In this document: positions 6,809 through 16,198 of the stretch, in pieces
How positions within the stretch are numbered: the stretch's first letter is position 1
Layout: each line of letters opens with the position of its first letter
Virus record (IMG/VR): IMGVR_UViG_3300027896_000107
Location: 1-38,423 of that record
DNA: 38,423 nt
Reading direction: 5' to 3' (one strand)
Source: a virus
Notes under the pieces: generated by a model
The model's input: only the letters and a program-made list of their open reading frames with translations
What the model was told of the DNA's origin: nothing
Databases searched by the model: none
Translations under genes and position numbers: made by a program

Positions 6809-9036
6809 TGCCAGATCTCGAAGGACAAATGAAAGTCCGCATGGCCGTGGACCTGCTTCCCCTGGAGGCGGGCTTCGCTCAAGGCGCCGAGGCGTCTGCG
6901 GCCATGGCGCGTGCTCTCAAGGCCCTGAACGTACCCGCGGAAGAGGCGGGAAAGTGGCTGAACAAGGCGGGAAACGAAGCGACTGTGTTTGGTGTCAAGA
7001 CCGATGCTGCTGGAAAGAAAGCTGCCGTCGGGCTGCAAAAAGTGACCGTCGCGGCAAAACAGGCCGACATTGCGCTTTCCATGGAGAAGGGCGTCGCCGG
7101 ACTCTCGAACATGACGTCTGGCGCTGGCGTGCTTTCTTCGGGCATGGGAATGCTCGGTGGCACGATCGGCATGGTCGGCATGGGCCTGTTTGCGATGGTC
7201 GAGCATTTGGCTGGCGTAGCCATGGCAGAACAGCGCATGGCTGAAATGTCCGGCATGAGCGTAGCTCGGCTCGTAGAGTTCCGCGAGGTCATGCGGGCAA
7301 ACGGAGTCGAAGCGAACCGCTTTGAGATGGCCATTACGCGCCTTTCGGCAAAGATTCACGAGGCCGTTAACGAACCCGAGGGAAAGACGGCGCAGGCGTT
7401 CATCAATCTCGGGATCCCGATTATATTCCTTGAAGAGCACGGAAATAATCTTGAAAAAGTTTTGATGAAGGTTTCCGATGCGCTCCATAGCGCCACCGGG
7501 GGGACTGAAAAGCTGGCGGAGATCTCGCAAATCCTCGGGCTTCGAAGCCGGGAAGTGGCTGGCGTCCTGGGCGTGGGATCAGAAGCACTTCAGAAGCAAC
7601 TTGAGCAGCACGTCGCTTTGGGTATCGCCCAGGAGAAAGCAGCAGCCGACGCCAGGGCGCTCAAGGAAGAGCAGCAGGCCATCGTTTCGGAGATTGAGGC
7701 ACAGTTGACTCCGGCCATTTCAGGGCTGTCCCTTTTGCTGGCTTTTTTGGCTTCCACCTTCAAATATCTGCAGGCGATCGGTGTCACCGTATGGGATGCG
7801 ATCACTGCCGAAGTGATGGTGGCCATTGAGGCCGTCGGCGGGTTCGCTCGCGTCATGAACGATGTTGTTCATGGAAACTTTGCCGCTGCCTGGACCGACG
7901 CCAAAAGCACAGGTTCCGCAATCAAAGCGGACATTGGTGGAGCAGTCTCAGATATTAAGTTGCGTTGGTCGGAAGCCACGACGGCGATGGAGAACTATTA
8001 CGGAAAGGCGATGAACCCGCCGAAAGTTGGCGGTACAGGCCCGGCCGAAGAAGGCATCACACCCGGCCCAAAGAAAGGGAAAGCGAGCAGAAAGATCAAG
8101 GACACAGCCGACGAAGAGACCCTGACGAACCTGATTATCAGGAACGCTTGGGATGAAAAGGTCGCGATGGAGCAGCAGTACGACGCGATGATATTGAACG
8201 CGGAGAAGGGATATGAAGCACAGCTGGCCACCGAAGAAAAGGCGGGTCAGGACCATGCCTTAGCCACAGCCCAAGCTGCGATGCGCGCCAAGGTTGCCAT
8301 GATCAGGGCCGCTCATGCGGAGCTTCTGGCAGAACAAAGGGCGGCGGATGAGCAACAAAAAGAAGAGGCACGGAGACTTGTTGAGGAAGAAAAGATAATC
8401 TATAGCAAGCTCGATACCGCCTTCAACGTCCCCATTGCCAAGATGATGACGGGCCAGATGACATTGCAGCAATTCATCACGGCTAGCTGGCAGAAAATTA
8501 GTCAGATGGCGATCATGGCCCTGCTTCACATCCTTGAGAAGCACCTGGTAGTTGGGATGGCCGAGAAAATGCTGGAAGGAACAAAACTTGGGCAGATGCT
8601 GGCCAACATAGCAGGCATCAAGGCCGAAGCAGTGGCCCAGGCCGGACTTGCCGGGGCCGCAGGAACGGCATCATTTGCTGAGGCCCCATGGCCCATTGAC
8701 ATGGGCGCTCCTGCGTTCGGCGCCTCTATGTTCGCTACCGCCATGGGATATGCGGCTTTCGAAAAGGGCGGCATCGTTCCTGAAACCAACATTGCCCTCG
8801 TCCACCGCAACGAGATGGTTCTGCCTTCCCATATCTCGGACTTCGTGCAGCAATCGGCGCGGCAGAGCAGTGGGGCACCCACCGCAATGCCGGGAGGGGC
8901 AGGTGCCACGCATTTTCACTACGCTCCACAGGTCAGCGCCTTCGATTCTTCTGGCGTCAAGGGCGTGCTCGACCGCCACGGTGAACTCTTCGCACAATCC
9001 GCGGCCCGGTGGATGCGCGGAAAGAACATGGGCTAA
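6808..9036 (+). CDS. Tape measure protein
   Basis: A 742-residue protein after the chaperone. It is alanine-rich with long helices, a hydrophobic stretch near residues 110-145 (GMGMLGGTIGMVGMGLFAMVEH), and a second near 305-335. The segment with ARLVEFREVMRANGVEANRF and the LGIPII and EILGLRSRE-like parts match tape measure repeats. The end has KGGIVPETNIALVHRNEMVLP, the typical C-terminal motif. At roughly 1.5 angstrom per residue this predicts a tail near 110 nm. ATG 6808 overlaps the chaperone stop and is chosen over an in-frame start 13 codons upstream. Confidence 0.85.
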   Translation: MPDLEGQMKVRMAVDLLPLEAGFAQGAEASAAMARALKALNVPAEEAGKWLNKAGNEATVFGVKTDAAGKKAAVGLQKVTVAAKQADIALSMEKGVAGLSNMTSGAGVLSSGMGMLGGTIGMVGMGLFAMVEHLAGVAMAEQRMAEMSGMSVARLVEFREVMRANGVEANRFEMAITRLSAKIHEAVNEPEGKTAQAFINLGIPIIFLEEHGNNLEKVLMKVSDALHSATGGTEKLAEISQILGLRSREVAGVLGVGSEALQKQLEQHVALGIAQEKAAADARALKEEQQAIVSEIEAQLTPAISGLSLLLAFLASTFKYLQAIGVTVWDAITAEVMVAIEAVGGFARVMNDVVHGNFAAAWTDAKSTGSAIKADIGGAVSDIKLRWSEATTAMENYYGKAMNPPKVGGTGPAEEGITPGPKKGKASRKIKDTADEETLTNLIIRNAWDEKVAMEQQYDAMILNAEKGYEAQLATEEKAGQDHALATAQAAMRAKVAMIRAAHAELLAEQRAADEQQKEEARRLVEEEKIIYSKLDTAFNVPIAKMMTGQMTLQQFITASWQKISQMAIMALLHILEKHLVVGMAEKMLEGTKLGQMLANIAGIKAEAVAQAGLAGAAGTASFAEAPWPIDMGAPAFGASMFATAMGYAAFEKGGIVPETNIALVHRNEMVLPSHISDFVQQSARQSSGAPTAMPGGAGATHFHYAPQVSAFDSSGVKGVLDRHGELFAQSAARWMRGKNMG

Positions 9037-9040
9037 AACA

Positions 9041-9673
9041 ATGACCTATCCAGTTTTTCCAGCCATTGACCCGGGCCAGTGGTCCACGAAGTTTCCCATC
9101 AGGAAGACGCCGCTCTTTTCGACGATCATCCAGACGCCGGCCTCGGGGAAGAATGAACTCAGGATCCCTCTTTACGCTATTCCTCGCTGGCAGTTCGATG
9201 TTGATATGAGCTATGCCAAGGGGAATCCAAACGACCGATCCACGGCCATCGGAGAGATCATCGGATTTTTCGTGGACATGCAGGGCGCCGCAGGTACTTT
9301 TTTGTATGACGACATCTTCGACGATGAAGTTCCGGCTACGGCTCCCGCTCTTTTTGGAGTTGGGGACGGCGTGACCCAGGCATTTCGAATCGGTAATGGC
9401 CTTCAGGTATTCCAGGGATCCTACCCGCAGATCTACGTTGACGGGACGCCAATCGGATCCGGTTATTCCATCGTCAATGGCCTTGTCACGTTCGGGTCGC
9501 CTCCCCATGGTCCATCGGCTGGCCCTCCGGCCATTCCAGGGGCTCAAATAACCTGGAGCGGAAAGTATTATTATCTCTGCCGATTTCTGGAAGACCAGTG
9601 GTCGAACATGCAGCAGGACTTCCCGGCGATCTGGTCGAACAGTTCACTCAAATTTATCACGGTGATTATATGA
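9041..9673 (+). CDS. Distal tail protein, DUF2460-like
   Basis: A 210-residue protein after the tape measure. Its start (YPVFPAIDPGQWSTKFPIRKTPLFSTIIQTPASGKNELR, broken here by usual loops) and GEIIGFFVDMQGAAGTFLYDD resemble the DUF2460 family of tail-tip proteins, known from gene transfer agents and related siphophages. A GDGVTQAF to ITWSGKYYYLCRF part forms the C-terminal half. ATG 9041 follows the previous stop closely, and the end overlaps the next gene by four bases. Confidence 0.7.
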   Translation: MTYPVFPAIDPGQWSTKFPIRKTPLFSTIIQTPASGKNELRIPLYAIPRWQFDVDMSYAKGNPNDRSTAIGEIIGFFVDMQGAAGTFLYDDIFDDEVPATAPALFGVGDGVTQAFRIGNGLQVFQGSYPQIYVDGTPIGSGYSIVNGLVTFGSPPHGPSAGPPAIPGAQITWSGKYYYLCRFLEDQWSNMQQDFPAIWSNSSLKFITVII

Positions 9674-10665
9674 AAACGTTTCTCGTGGGCAACCAGGCCA
9701 CGATCGAGGCCCTGGGGACAGCTTACCGGGCCGACCTTATTAAGATCGACCTGACAAATTTCTACACGGGCTACTCGGCAAACCGTGGCGCGATTCTTTA
9801 TGTGACGAATGGGCAGCAGGACGTGAAGTACGGGACGGATACCTACCATTCCTCGCTTTATGGGTCCTGGGAACGAGGCACGGTCTCTTCCGTGGCTGAT
9901 TTTACTCTGGAGTCGAAGGCAATGGCCCTTACTCTCATCGCCGATCAAACGGTCATGGCTCCGACGCCGAACACGACGACGCCAATCATGCAGATCATCC
10001 AGGCTGGACTTTTCGACGGAGCACCTGTCGATGTGATCACCGTCTGGATGTCACCGGGATGGGCGGGGCCGTTCACAACGGGACAAATTGTCGTTGCCTT
10101 GAAATTGTTTTCAGGCGTCATTGCCAGCGCGCAGCAGGTAGGCCGCTCCAAGGCAGAATTTGAGGTTCGGGACTGGAATTATCTGCTGAACCTCAAAATC
10201 CCCCAGCGCGTCATTCAGCCTGGCTGCTATCACACCTTCGCCGATACGGGTTGCATTGGTACAACGGGGGTAGGCGGGGAGTTTGGAATAGGGGCCTACA
10301 ACGGATGGCAGGCAGGAAACAAAGCCGACACCGGAAGCATGAGAACGGTCATCGTTCCCCAGGATGCCTGGTCAGGAAAGGTACTACCGGACTTTTCGCA
10401 TCCACAGCCAGGCTATTTCATCGGCGGATTGCTGATGTGGACCACGGGAGCAAATTCAGGACTTCCCGGCCACGTCGTTGCCGAGGATGCTATTACGGGA
10501 GCGCTCACGCTTGCCGCTCCGACGCTATTTCCGGTCACTCCTGGGGACCAGTTTCACGTCATCTTGGGATGTGACAAAACGCTCTCAACATGCATCAAGA
10601 GATTCTACAATGCAATAAATTTTGGTGGATTTCCTTTCGTGCCACCGCCCGAGCAGAGTATCTGA
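9670..10665 (+). CDS. Baseplate hub-like protein, DUF2163-like
   Basis: A 331-residue protein. The N-terminal half (LIKIDLTNFYTGYS, YGTDTYHSSLYGSW, VTVWMSPGW-like strands) and the C-terminal motif GCDKTLSTCIKRFYNAINFGGFPFVPP match DUF2163 tail-tip proteins, where a cysteine-rich C-terminal domain joins the hub. It is followed by an NlpC/P60 gene, as in gene transfer agents. Start and stop overlap neighbours, fitting one operon. Confidence 0.75.
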   Translation: MKTFLVGNQATIEALGTAYRADLIKIDLTNFYTGYSANRGAILYVTNGQQDVKYGTDTYHSSLYGSWERGTVSSVADFTLESKAMALTLIADQTVMAPTPNTTTPIMQIIQAGLFDGAPVDVITVWMSPGWAGPFTTGQIVVALKLFSGVIASAQQVGRSKAEFEVRDWNYLLNLKIPQRVIQPGCYHTFADTGCIGTTGVGGEFGIGAYNGWQAGNKADTGSMRTVIVPQDAWSGKVLPDFSHPQPGYFIGGLLMWTTGANSGLPGHVVAEDAITGALTLAAPTLFPVTPGDQFHVILGCDKTLSTCIKRFYNAINFGGFPFVPPPEQSI

Positions 10666-11120
10666 TGGACGAACGAGAACAAATTCAAAGGGACAAAGTG
10701 ATAGCAATCGCCAGGGAGTGGCTTGGGACGCCCTACCAGGCCCGCCAGTGCGCCCGTGGCCGCGGGTGTGACTGTGGATCGCTGCTTTTGGGAATTTTCA
10801 CCGAAGCTGGGCTTGTGACCAAGAAGCATTCGCTCGACTATGACTGGCTGGCGCCCTGGGCCCGGCGTGGAGGGGATGCTCTTTACGTCGGGTCCATCCT
10901 CGAGCATTGCCGGGAAATCAAGCCCGAAGAAGTGAAGCCGGGAGACGTGGCCCTCTACCACATAGGACGAGGCTGGTCTCACGCTGCCCTGGTCATCGAA
11001 TGGCCTTCGATTGTGATCCATGCCATTCGCAGCGGCGGAGTTGTTCAGTCGACGGGGTCGACTGGGCCTCTCGCTGGACGCGAACGAAGATTTTTCTCAC
11101 CACGGGGGTATGAATGTTAG
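10665..11120 (+). CDS. NlpC/P60 tail-tip peptidase
   Basis: A 151-residue protein with the NlpC/P60 catalytic layout: AREWLGTPYQ, then GCDCGSLLLG with nucleophile Cys37, then GDVALYHIGRGWSHAALVIE with His106, and VIHA with a third polar residue His119. These enzymes cut peptide cross-links of peptidoglycan; at the tail tip this would open the cell wall during DNA entry. The ATG overlaps the previous stop (TGATG) and the end overlaps the tip gene by seven bases. Confidence 0.8.
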   Translation: MDEREQIQRDKVIAIAREWLGTPYQARQCARGRGCDCGSLLLGIFTEAGLVTKKHSLDYDWLAPWARRGGDALYVGSILEHCREIKPEEVKPGDVALYHIGRGWSHAALVIEWPSIVIHAIRSGGVVQSTGSTGPLAGRERRFFSPRGYEC

Positions 11121-14100
11121 GCCCGAAAGCACAACAGATTGAAGAGCTTAACCACATCCGTGTGACGCAGAGCCTGCAGGGCATCCCCCTGCCTATCGTT
11201 TTTGGTACTCAGCGCGTGCCGGGACTTCTTGTCTGGTATGGTGACTTCGCAGCGAAGAAGCACAAAGCCGGAGGCAAAGGACTTGGAAGCAAGGGCGGTG
11301 GAACCTATACTTATTCGGCATCTTGGATCGCTGCTCTTTGTTCCGGGACAATCTTCAATGTTCGGGCAGTGTGGGATCAGTCCGGGGCCTATGTTCCACA
11401 GAACGCTATTGCCACCATGACCATCATGGGAGTCGGTCCCCATGTGATCTCCGGCTACAGCGGGACGCTCGCCGGGACGGGAGGCATCACCGTGGGCGGC
11501 GTTCCCTTGATTCGGGATCCGTGGGACGGAACAGGATCGCCTCCAGTTCCGCCCACCCCGGGCCACTATGTCGTCAATCCATTTACCGGGCAGTTGTATT
11601 TTTCGTCCGCCCAGGTCGGGGAAACTGTCTCTATTGCCTATAGCTACTGGTCGAATGGCCGCGTGACGCAGGAAAGCTACCTCGTGCCAGGGTCGGGAAG
11701 CGTGACGGTTGACCACGCCGGCATCGCCCCCGACTCGAAACAAATTTGGCAGCAGGACTTAGGGGTCTTCGATGCTACGACAGGAGCACCGATCATTGGA
11801 TATTCCGTTTCAAATGGGGTTTACACCGGGCTTCCTGTTGGAACTCTCGTCGTTATCCGCTATGTTTTCTACCTCTACCAGACCGATCAGTACGCTCCGG
11901 GATCCCTGAGCTTCACGGTGTTCAATGGACTTCCAAGCCAGGCGGTATGGTCTTATCTCACAGCGCAGCATCCCGATTATGCGGTCAGTTATGGCGAAAC
12001 CGCCTACATCGCCTTTGAGGATTCTTACCTTGGGGCGTCGGGGGCGATGCCGGCGTATAGCTTCGAGGTTCAGGGGCGAAACAATATCGGTTATGGTCCC
12101 AGCGGCATCGTCGATGATTCCCCGCCCATCGATGATTTCTATGACATCCTTACGGATCCATACATCGGCATCGGCTACCCAGCTTCTGCGATTGATGATG
12201 CCACTTGGTACACGAATGCCGACAGCGCGAGCTACTACTCCTTGGCCGCCCAACTCTTCATTTCTCAGGCCATTGCAAATCAGGAAACCGTCGCCTCCGT
12301 TTGTGGGCGTTGGCTTGAAGCCTGCCAAATTGCCGCGTTCTGTTCGGAGGGGGTGCTCAAGCTCAAGCCGTTCGCTGACCAAGTGATCACGAGCGCTTTT
12401 GCTACCTACACGCCGACCATCACGCCGCTCTACAATTTCACGGATGACGATTTTCTGCCCCCCGGGGAATCGGCAGACGATCCGGTCAAGCTAACTCGTG
12501 TTCCCTGGCAAGATGCCTACAACCGCGTCCAGATCAACTTTACGAGTCGGTTGAATGGCTACAACTCCGATCTGGTCTATGCCAATGACGAGGCTTCGAT
12601 CGAGCGCTTCGGCTTCCGGCCCGAGCCTCCTCAGCAATATGATTTCATCACCGGAATCCAGATGGCGGCGGCTGTCGCTTCGCTCCGGGTCAAGCGACTC
12701 ACGGGGATCCGCAACAAGTTTAATTTCCGGCTTCCGCTGCGATTTGAATACCTGGAGCCGATGGACATCATCACGATCACGGATACGGCGCTGGGCCTCA
12801 ATCAGCTCCCGGTCCGCATTATTTCCATCGACAATGATGTGAAAAATGGCCTGACTGTGACGGTCGAGGAATTTCCCGGCGGAGGATGCGGCGTTCCGAC
12901 CCCGCTTTTGAACAATCAGACAACCCCTCCCGGAAACAACCTCTACTCTTCGCAGGCGCTCGGGAAAACCGAAGCCATCATCGTGCAGGCTCCCTACACG
13001 AACGCAGGAAAGATCGGGACGCGCTTTTATATTTTCTGCATGGGCGAGGATGCCAACTGGGCAGGATGTGTCGTGTGGGTGTCGCTCGATGGCACAAACT
13101 ATTCTCAGGTTGCAATGGTTTCTTCTCCGGCACGATTGGGGTCGCTGTCGGCCGCTTTCGCTGCCATCACACCCGCCCCTTCGGGACCATATGGCCTGAC
13201 GTTCGACTCCGCACACACGCTCTCGCTTGATTTTGGAATCAACGCCATGAATCCGGCGCACGTAACGGCCACGGCCACGCCTGGCAATCCGACGGGATTG
13301 TGGGATTCAAGCTATAGTTACGTCCTGGGTGACGCTGCCCTTTTCGACAACGATTTATGGGTGGTGGTCCAGCCGAGCGTCAATCAACTGCCCACGAGCA
13401 CGTCGCCTTTCTGGAGACTGATTTCAACCGCCCAGCCTGGCGGCGTCGAGCTTCAATCCGTCGCCGATACGTCTGCAACGAATCTGGCCTCGCTTTCGGC
13501 GCTCATGAAGATCGACCCGATCGACCACAAGACTCCGACGCAGCTGGAGCTTTTGTGCTATCGGGATGTGACAGCCGGCGCGACTCCCAACACCTATGAC
13601 CTAAAGAATAATTACCGCGGGGCCTACGGAACGAAAATCTGGGGCTTCGACATCGGAGACTTGTTCGCGCGCTTTGACCAAGCATCGGCCATTTATGATG
13701 CCCCGTCCGGGCTCGACGGATCGACGATTCACTTCCGATTCACCGCCTGGAATGCGGTCACAGGGTCTGTTCAGGATCTCTCCATGGCAGACGACTATGA
13801 AGTCAAGGTGACCAACACGCCGGGAACCGGCATTGACATGGGGGCAGGAGCCGCGGCGGTCAATACTCAGAGCGGCTCAACCTACACGATCAAGAATTCC
13901 GATTTCGACACCTTGGTCACATTAACCTATTCCGGGCCGGTGGTTGTGAAGCTTCCAGACGGAACGACGCTTCGCCAGGGATTCTATTGCCCGATCCAAA
14001 ACTCAACAGGGTCCACGGTGACGATCAATCCGACCGCTCCACAGTTGATCGACGGCGCCTCGACTCTAGTGCTGCAGTCCGGGCAGGGTGTCACGATCTA

Positions 14101-15145
14101 TTTTGACCTGGCGAGTTCCAATTGGTTCACACAGCGCGGCGGGGCAGGTGTTGCAGTTCCCGGAGTGAATCCGCAGACGGGAACGACGTACACCATCATC
14201 GCCAGCGACAACCAAAAGCTCGTTACGTTTTCAAATTCCTCGCCTGTGACCGTGGACCTTACCGCACCTTCAACGCTGGGAGCGCAATTCTTCTGCCTGG
14301 TGGAAAACAGGGGCGCTGGGGCTGTCACTCTTACTCCACTAGCAGGACTAATCGACGGGGCGAGTTCTTTTGTTCTTCAGCAAAACCAGGGCATCGCGCT
14401 GTACTCCAACGGCGCGAATTTCTATACAGAGCGGGGTGCAGGCGGAGGATTCATTCCCGCTGGGGTAAACCCGCAATCAGGAACAAGCTATACCGTCCTC
14501 ACGACAGACCTCGCACAGTTGGTGACGTTCAACAATTCCTCTCCAGTGGCGGTCGCCATCTCACCTGCGCCCACCCTGGGTTCGCATTTTTATTGTTTTC
14601 TTGAAAATCTCGGAGCAGGACTCGTCACCATCACTCCCTATCTGACCGAGACCATTGATGGGGCTGTAACGCTGACCCTCAATCAGAATCAGGGTATTGT
14701 TCTCTTTAGTGATGGGTCGAATCTTTTCACACAGCGCGGGATGGGGGGTGGGGCTGCACCACGAACATCTGTCACGAAAACGACAGCCTCTTTGGCAAAC
14801 AATGCCGTAGAAAACAGCACCGTCGCCATCGCAAAAACTTTCACGCTTGAAAAAATAGTCGCTGACCGAGCTTGCCGCATACGACTTTATTCGACAGCCG
14901 GACTTCGGAGCGCAGACGCCTCAAGGCTTCCGCAAAATCCACCGATCACGGGAACACAGCACGGGGTGATTCTAGATCTTCTGCTGAATAGCGTCACTGG
15001 ATTGACGTGGGTATTAAGTCCTGTCGCGGTGGGAGCGAATCTCGAATCCTCGCCTTCGGCAAATATACCTTACGCGATTCAGAATCTTTCTGGAGCGCCC
15101 TCAACGGTGGCTGTCACTTTCACATGGATAACCGAGGAAACTTAA
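11114..15145 (+). CDS. Large tail-tip / host-specificity protein (1343 aa)
   Basis: The protein begins like central tail-tip proteins (RVTQSLQGIPLPIVFGTQRVPG) and holds a hub-type middle (residues about 390-590, ending YLEPMDIITITDTALGLNQLPVRI). Two copies of a short beta-module occur at residues 107-178 and 192-253. The C-terminal third has three tandem repeats of about 100 residues (916-1214) before a unique end. It probably forms the tip that contacts the receptor, in the place of lambda gpJ or gene transfer agent gp15. The repeats may be receptor-binding or spacer domains. Confidence 0.75.
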   Translation: MLGPKAQQIEELNHIRVTQSLQGIPLPIVFGTQRVPGLLVWYGDFAAKKHKAGGKGLGSKGGGTYTYSASWIAALCSGTIFNVRAVWDQSGAYVPQNAIATMTIMGVGPHVISGYSGTLAGTGGITVGGVPLIRDPWDGTGSPPVPPTPGHYVVNPFTGQLYFSSAQVGETVSIAYSYWSNGRVTQESYLVPGSGSVTVDHAGIAPDSKQIWQQDLGVFDATTGAPIIGYSVSNGVYTGLPVGTLVVIRYVFYLYQTDQYAPGSLSFTVFNGLPSQAVWSYLTAQHPDYAVSYGETAYIAFEDSYLGASGAMPAYSFEVQGRNNIGYGPSGIVDDSPPIDDFYDILTDPYIGIGYPASAIDDATWYTNADSASYYSLAAQLFISQAIANQETVASVCGRWLEACQIAAFCSEGVLKLKPFADQVITSAFATYTPTITPLYNFTDDDFLPPGESADDPVKLTRVPWQDAYNRVQINFTSRLNGYNSDLVYANDEASIERFGFRPEPPQQYDFITGIQMAAAVASLRVKRLTGIRNKFNFRLPLRFEYLEPMDIITITDTALGLNQLPVRIISIDNDVKNGLTVTVEEFPGGGCGVPTPLLNNQTTPPGNNLYSSQALGKTEAIIVQAPYTNAGKIGTRFYIFCMGEDANWAGCVVWVSLDGTNYSQVAMVSSPARLGSLSAAFAAITPAPSGPYGLTFDSAHTLSLDFGINAMNPAHVTATATPGNPTGLWDSSYSYVLGDAALFDNDLWVVVQPSVNQLPTSTSPFWRLISTAQPGGVELQSVADTSATNLASLSALMKIDPIDHKTPTQLELLCYRDVTAGATPNTYDLKNNYRGAYGTKIWGFDIGDLFARFDQASAIYDAPSGLDGSTIHFRFTAWNAVTGSVQDLSMADDYEVKVTNTPGTGIDMGAGAAAVNTQSGSTYTIKNSDFDTLVTLTYSGPVVVKLPDGTTLRQGFYCPIQNSTGSTVTINPTAPQLIDGASTLVLQSGQGVTIYFDLASSNWFTQRGGAGVAVPGVNPQTGTTYTIIASDNQKLVTFSNSSPVTVDLTAPSTLGAQFFCLVENRGAGAVTLTPLAGLIDGASSFVLQQNQGIALYSNGANFYTERGAGGGFIPAGVNPQSGTSYTVLTTDLAQLVTFNNSSPVAVAISPAPTLGSHFYCFLENLGAGLVTITPYLTETIDGAVTLTLNQNQGIVLFSDGSNLFTQRGMGGGAAPRTSVTKTTASLANNAVENSTVAIAKTFTLEKIVADRACRIRLYSTAGLRSADASRLPQNPPITGTQHGVILDLLLNSVTGLTWVLSPVAVGANLESSPSANIPYAIQNLSGAPSTVAVTFTWITEET
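13859..14757 (+). repeat. Three tandem protein repeats in the tail-tip C-terminus
   Basis: Units start near 13859, 14165 and 14465 and each encode about 100 residues. All follow the pattern VNxQSGTxYT, then LVTFxNSSPVxV, a middle with FYCxxENxGAG, xxTITP, IDGAxxxxLxQxQGI, and a final FTQRGxGGG. DNA similarity is only moderate, so the copies are old or diversified. This could be a stalk of beta-domains. Confidence 0.75.
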
Positions 15146-15922
15146 ATGGCTGTCACAAATACTATCATCACATATGCGAATAGGGCTAATCTCATTGCAC
15201 AAATCTCGACGCTTCTTCAGGCAATGGCCTGGGTGCAGAATGTTGCCGGGCCTCCATTGATTATGACTTCACCAGCCGATGCTCAAGGTCGGACAATTGC
15301 GTTTCAGCTTGCAGATAATGGTGGTGCCGGTTTAACGCTTACGCTGGCAGGATACCAATCCGGCGGAAGTCTCGTTGGATCAACAATTGCGAAAAGCATT
15401 CCAATCGCCAATTCAGCCGGAACCATCAATTTCAATGGGAACGATTACTGGTGGCAGATTTATAATTCAAATACGATCTGGCTGATTGGAGGAATGATGG
15501 CGGCGTTCGGAACCATCACTGATGATCCCTATCCGTTCTTTTGTGGAGGGTGTGGGACGAGCACCGCCAGAGCGTGGTTTAACAATTTCGCTAGCGTCTA
15601 TGACATGATCGCCACAGATGGATCAACACAACATTTCGCGGTGAATTTTCTCACGAATATCAATACTCAAACAAGGTTTGATGTTCGCCGAGGTTCTGTA
15701 GCGGGTGTTTTCGTTATTCCCGCCTTTGCGGGATCAATTTACAATTCTGCCTTAAGCGAGGCGAGGGGCCTCATTCCACACGCCTTTGTCGGACACATGT
15801 CGGGGCTTCCCGTTTATGGCGACACCTTAAGCGTGGGGGGTGTGCTCTATCAGAACTTTGGGGATATTATTACTGGTGGTGTGACGGTCGGTGGTCTTTT
15901 TTACCAAACTACAGGGAGCTAA
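15146..15922 (+). CDS. Tail-associated virion protein
   Basis: A 258-residue protein one base after the tip gene, with beta-rich and Gly/Asn-rich composition. The segment NDYWWQIYNSNTIWLIGGM and DDPYPFFCGGCG resemble virion proteins that follow tip genes in related siphophages. It may be a fibre or accessory tip protein. GAGGAAACTTAA upstream acts as binding site. No enzymatic motif is seen. Confidence 0.55.
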   Translation: MAVTNTIITYANRANLIAQISTLLQAMAWVQNVAGPPLIMTSPADAQGRTIAFQLADNGGAGLTLTLAGYQSGGSLVGSTIAKSIPIANSAGTINFNGNDYWWQIYNSNTIWLIGGMMAAFGTITDDPYPFFCGGCGTSTARAWFNNFASVYDMIATDGSTQHFAVNFLTNINTQTRFDVRRGSVAGVFVIPAFAGSIYNSALSEARGLIPHAFVGHMSGLPVYGDTLSVGGVLYQNFGDIITGGVTVGGLFYQTTGS

Positions 15923-15924
15923 GA

Positions 15925-16119
15925 ATGCCCTTCACGGCTTGGATAGGCACGGTACTGAGCACGACCTACGAGATTGGCCTTCATCCTGCTTTTTGGTATT
16001 TGGCAATTTTTGGATCGTCAGGCTCAAATAGCTGGAACGTCGCCATTACGATTGTGTGGCTGCGGGGGCTGGGAAATACAACCGGAATAGGACAAATCTT
16101 CCCTACGGGGATGCCTTAG
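15925..16119 (+). CDS. Small hydrophobic virion-type protein (64 aa)
   Basis: ATG 15925 follows the previous stop by two bases and is preceded by AGGGAG. The protein is rich in Trp, Ile and Gly (AFWYLAIFGSSGSNSWNVAIT) and has no clear transmembrane topology. It probably belongs with the preceding gene. No family is recognised. Confidence 0.5.
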   Translation: MPFTAWIGTVLSTTYEIGLHPAFWYLAIFGSSGSNSWNVAITIVWLRGLGNTTGIGQIFPTGMP

Positions 16120-16186
16120 AATTCGATTGGTTCCGAAAGGATTGGCTGATAATTCCGAACACTTAATTGGGCCTTGACAAAGGCGA

Positions 16187-16192
16187 TAGAAT
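16187..16192 (+). promoter_or_regulatory. -10-like box with leaderless spacing before the terminase small subunit
   Basis: TAGAAT ends six bases before the ATG at 16199, and no Shine-Dalgarno sequence lies between. Transcription would start at or next to the ATG. The string GATAGAATAAA is shared with the region before 5370. A TTGACA at 16174-16179 is only seven bases from this box and cannot pair with it normally. Confidence 0.4.
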
Positions 16193-16198
16193 AAAGCC

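Noticed and set aside
6628-7530. Leftward 300-codon frame over the chaperone and tape measure
   Set aside because: Antisense to clear tail genes; composition is typical of a GC-rich shadow frame.
16174-16179. TTGACA before the terminase small subunit as a -35 box
   Set aside because: It is only seven bases from the TAGAAT box, and no other -10 lies 16-18 bases downstream before the gene.
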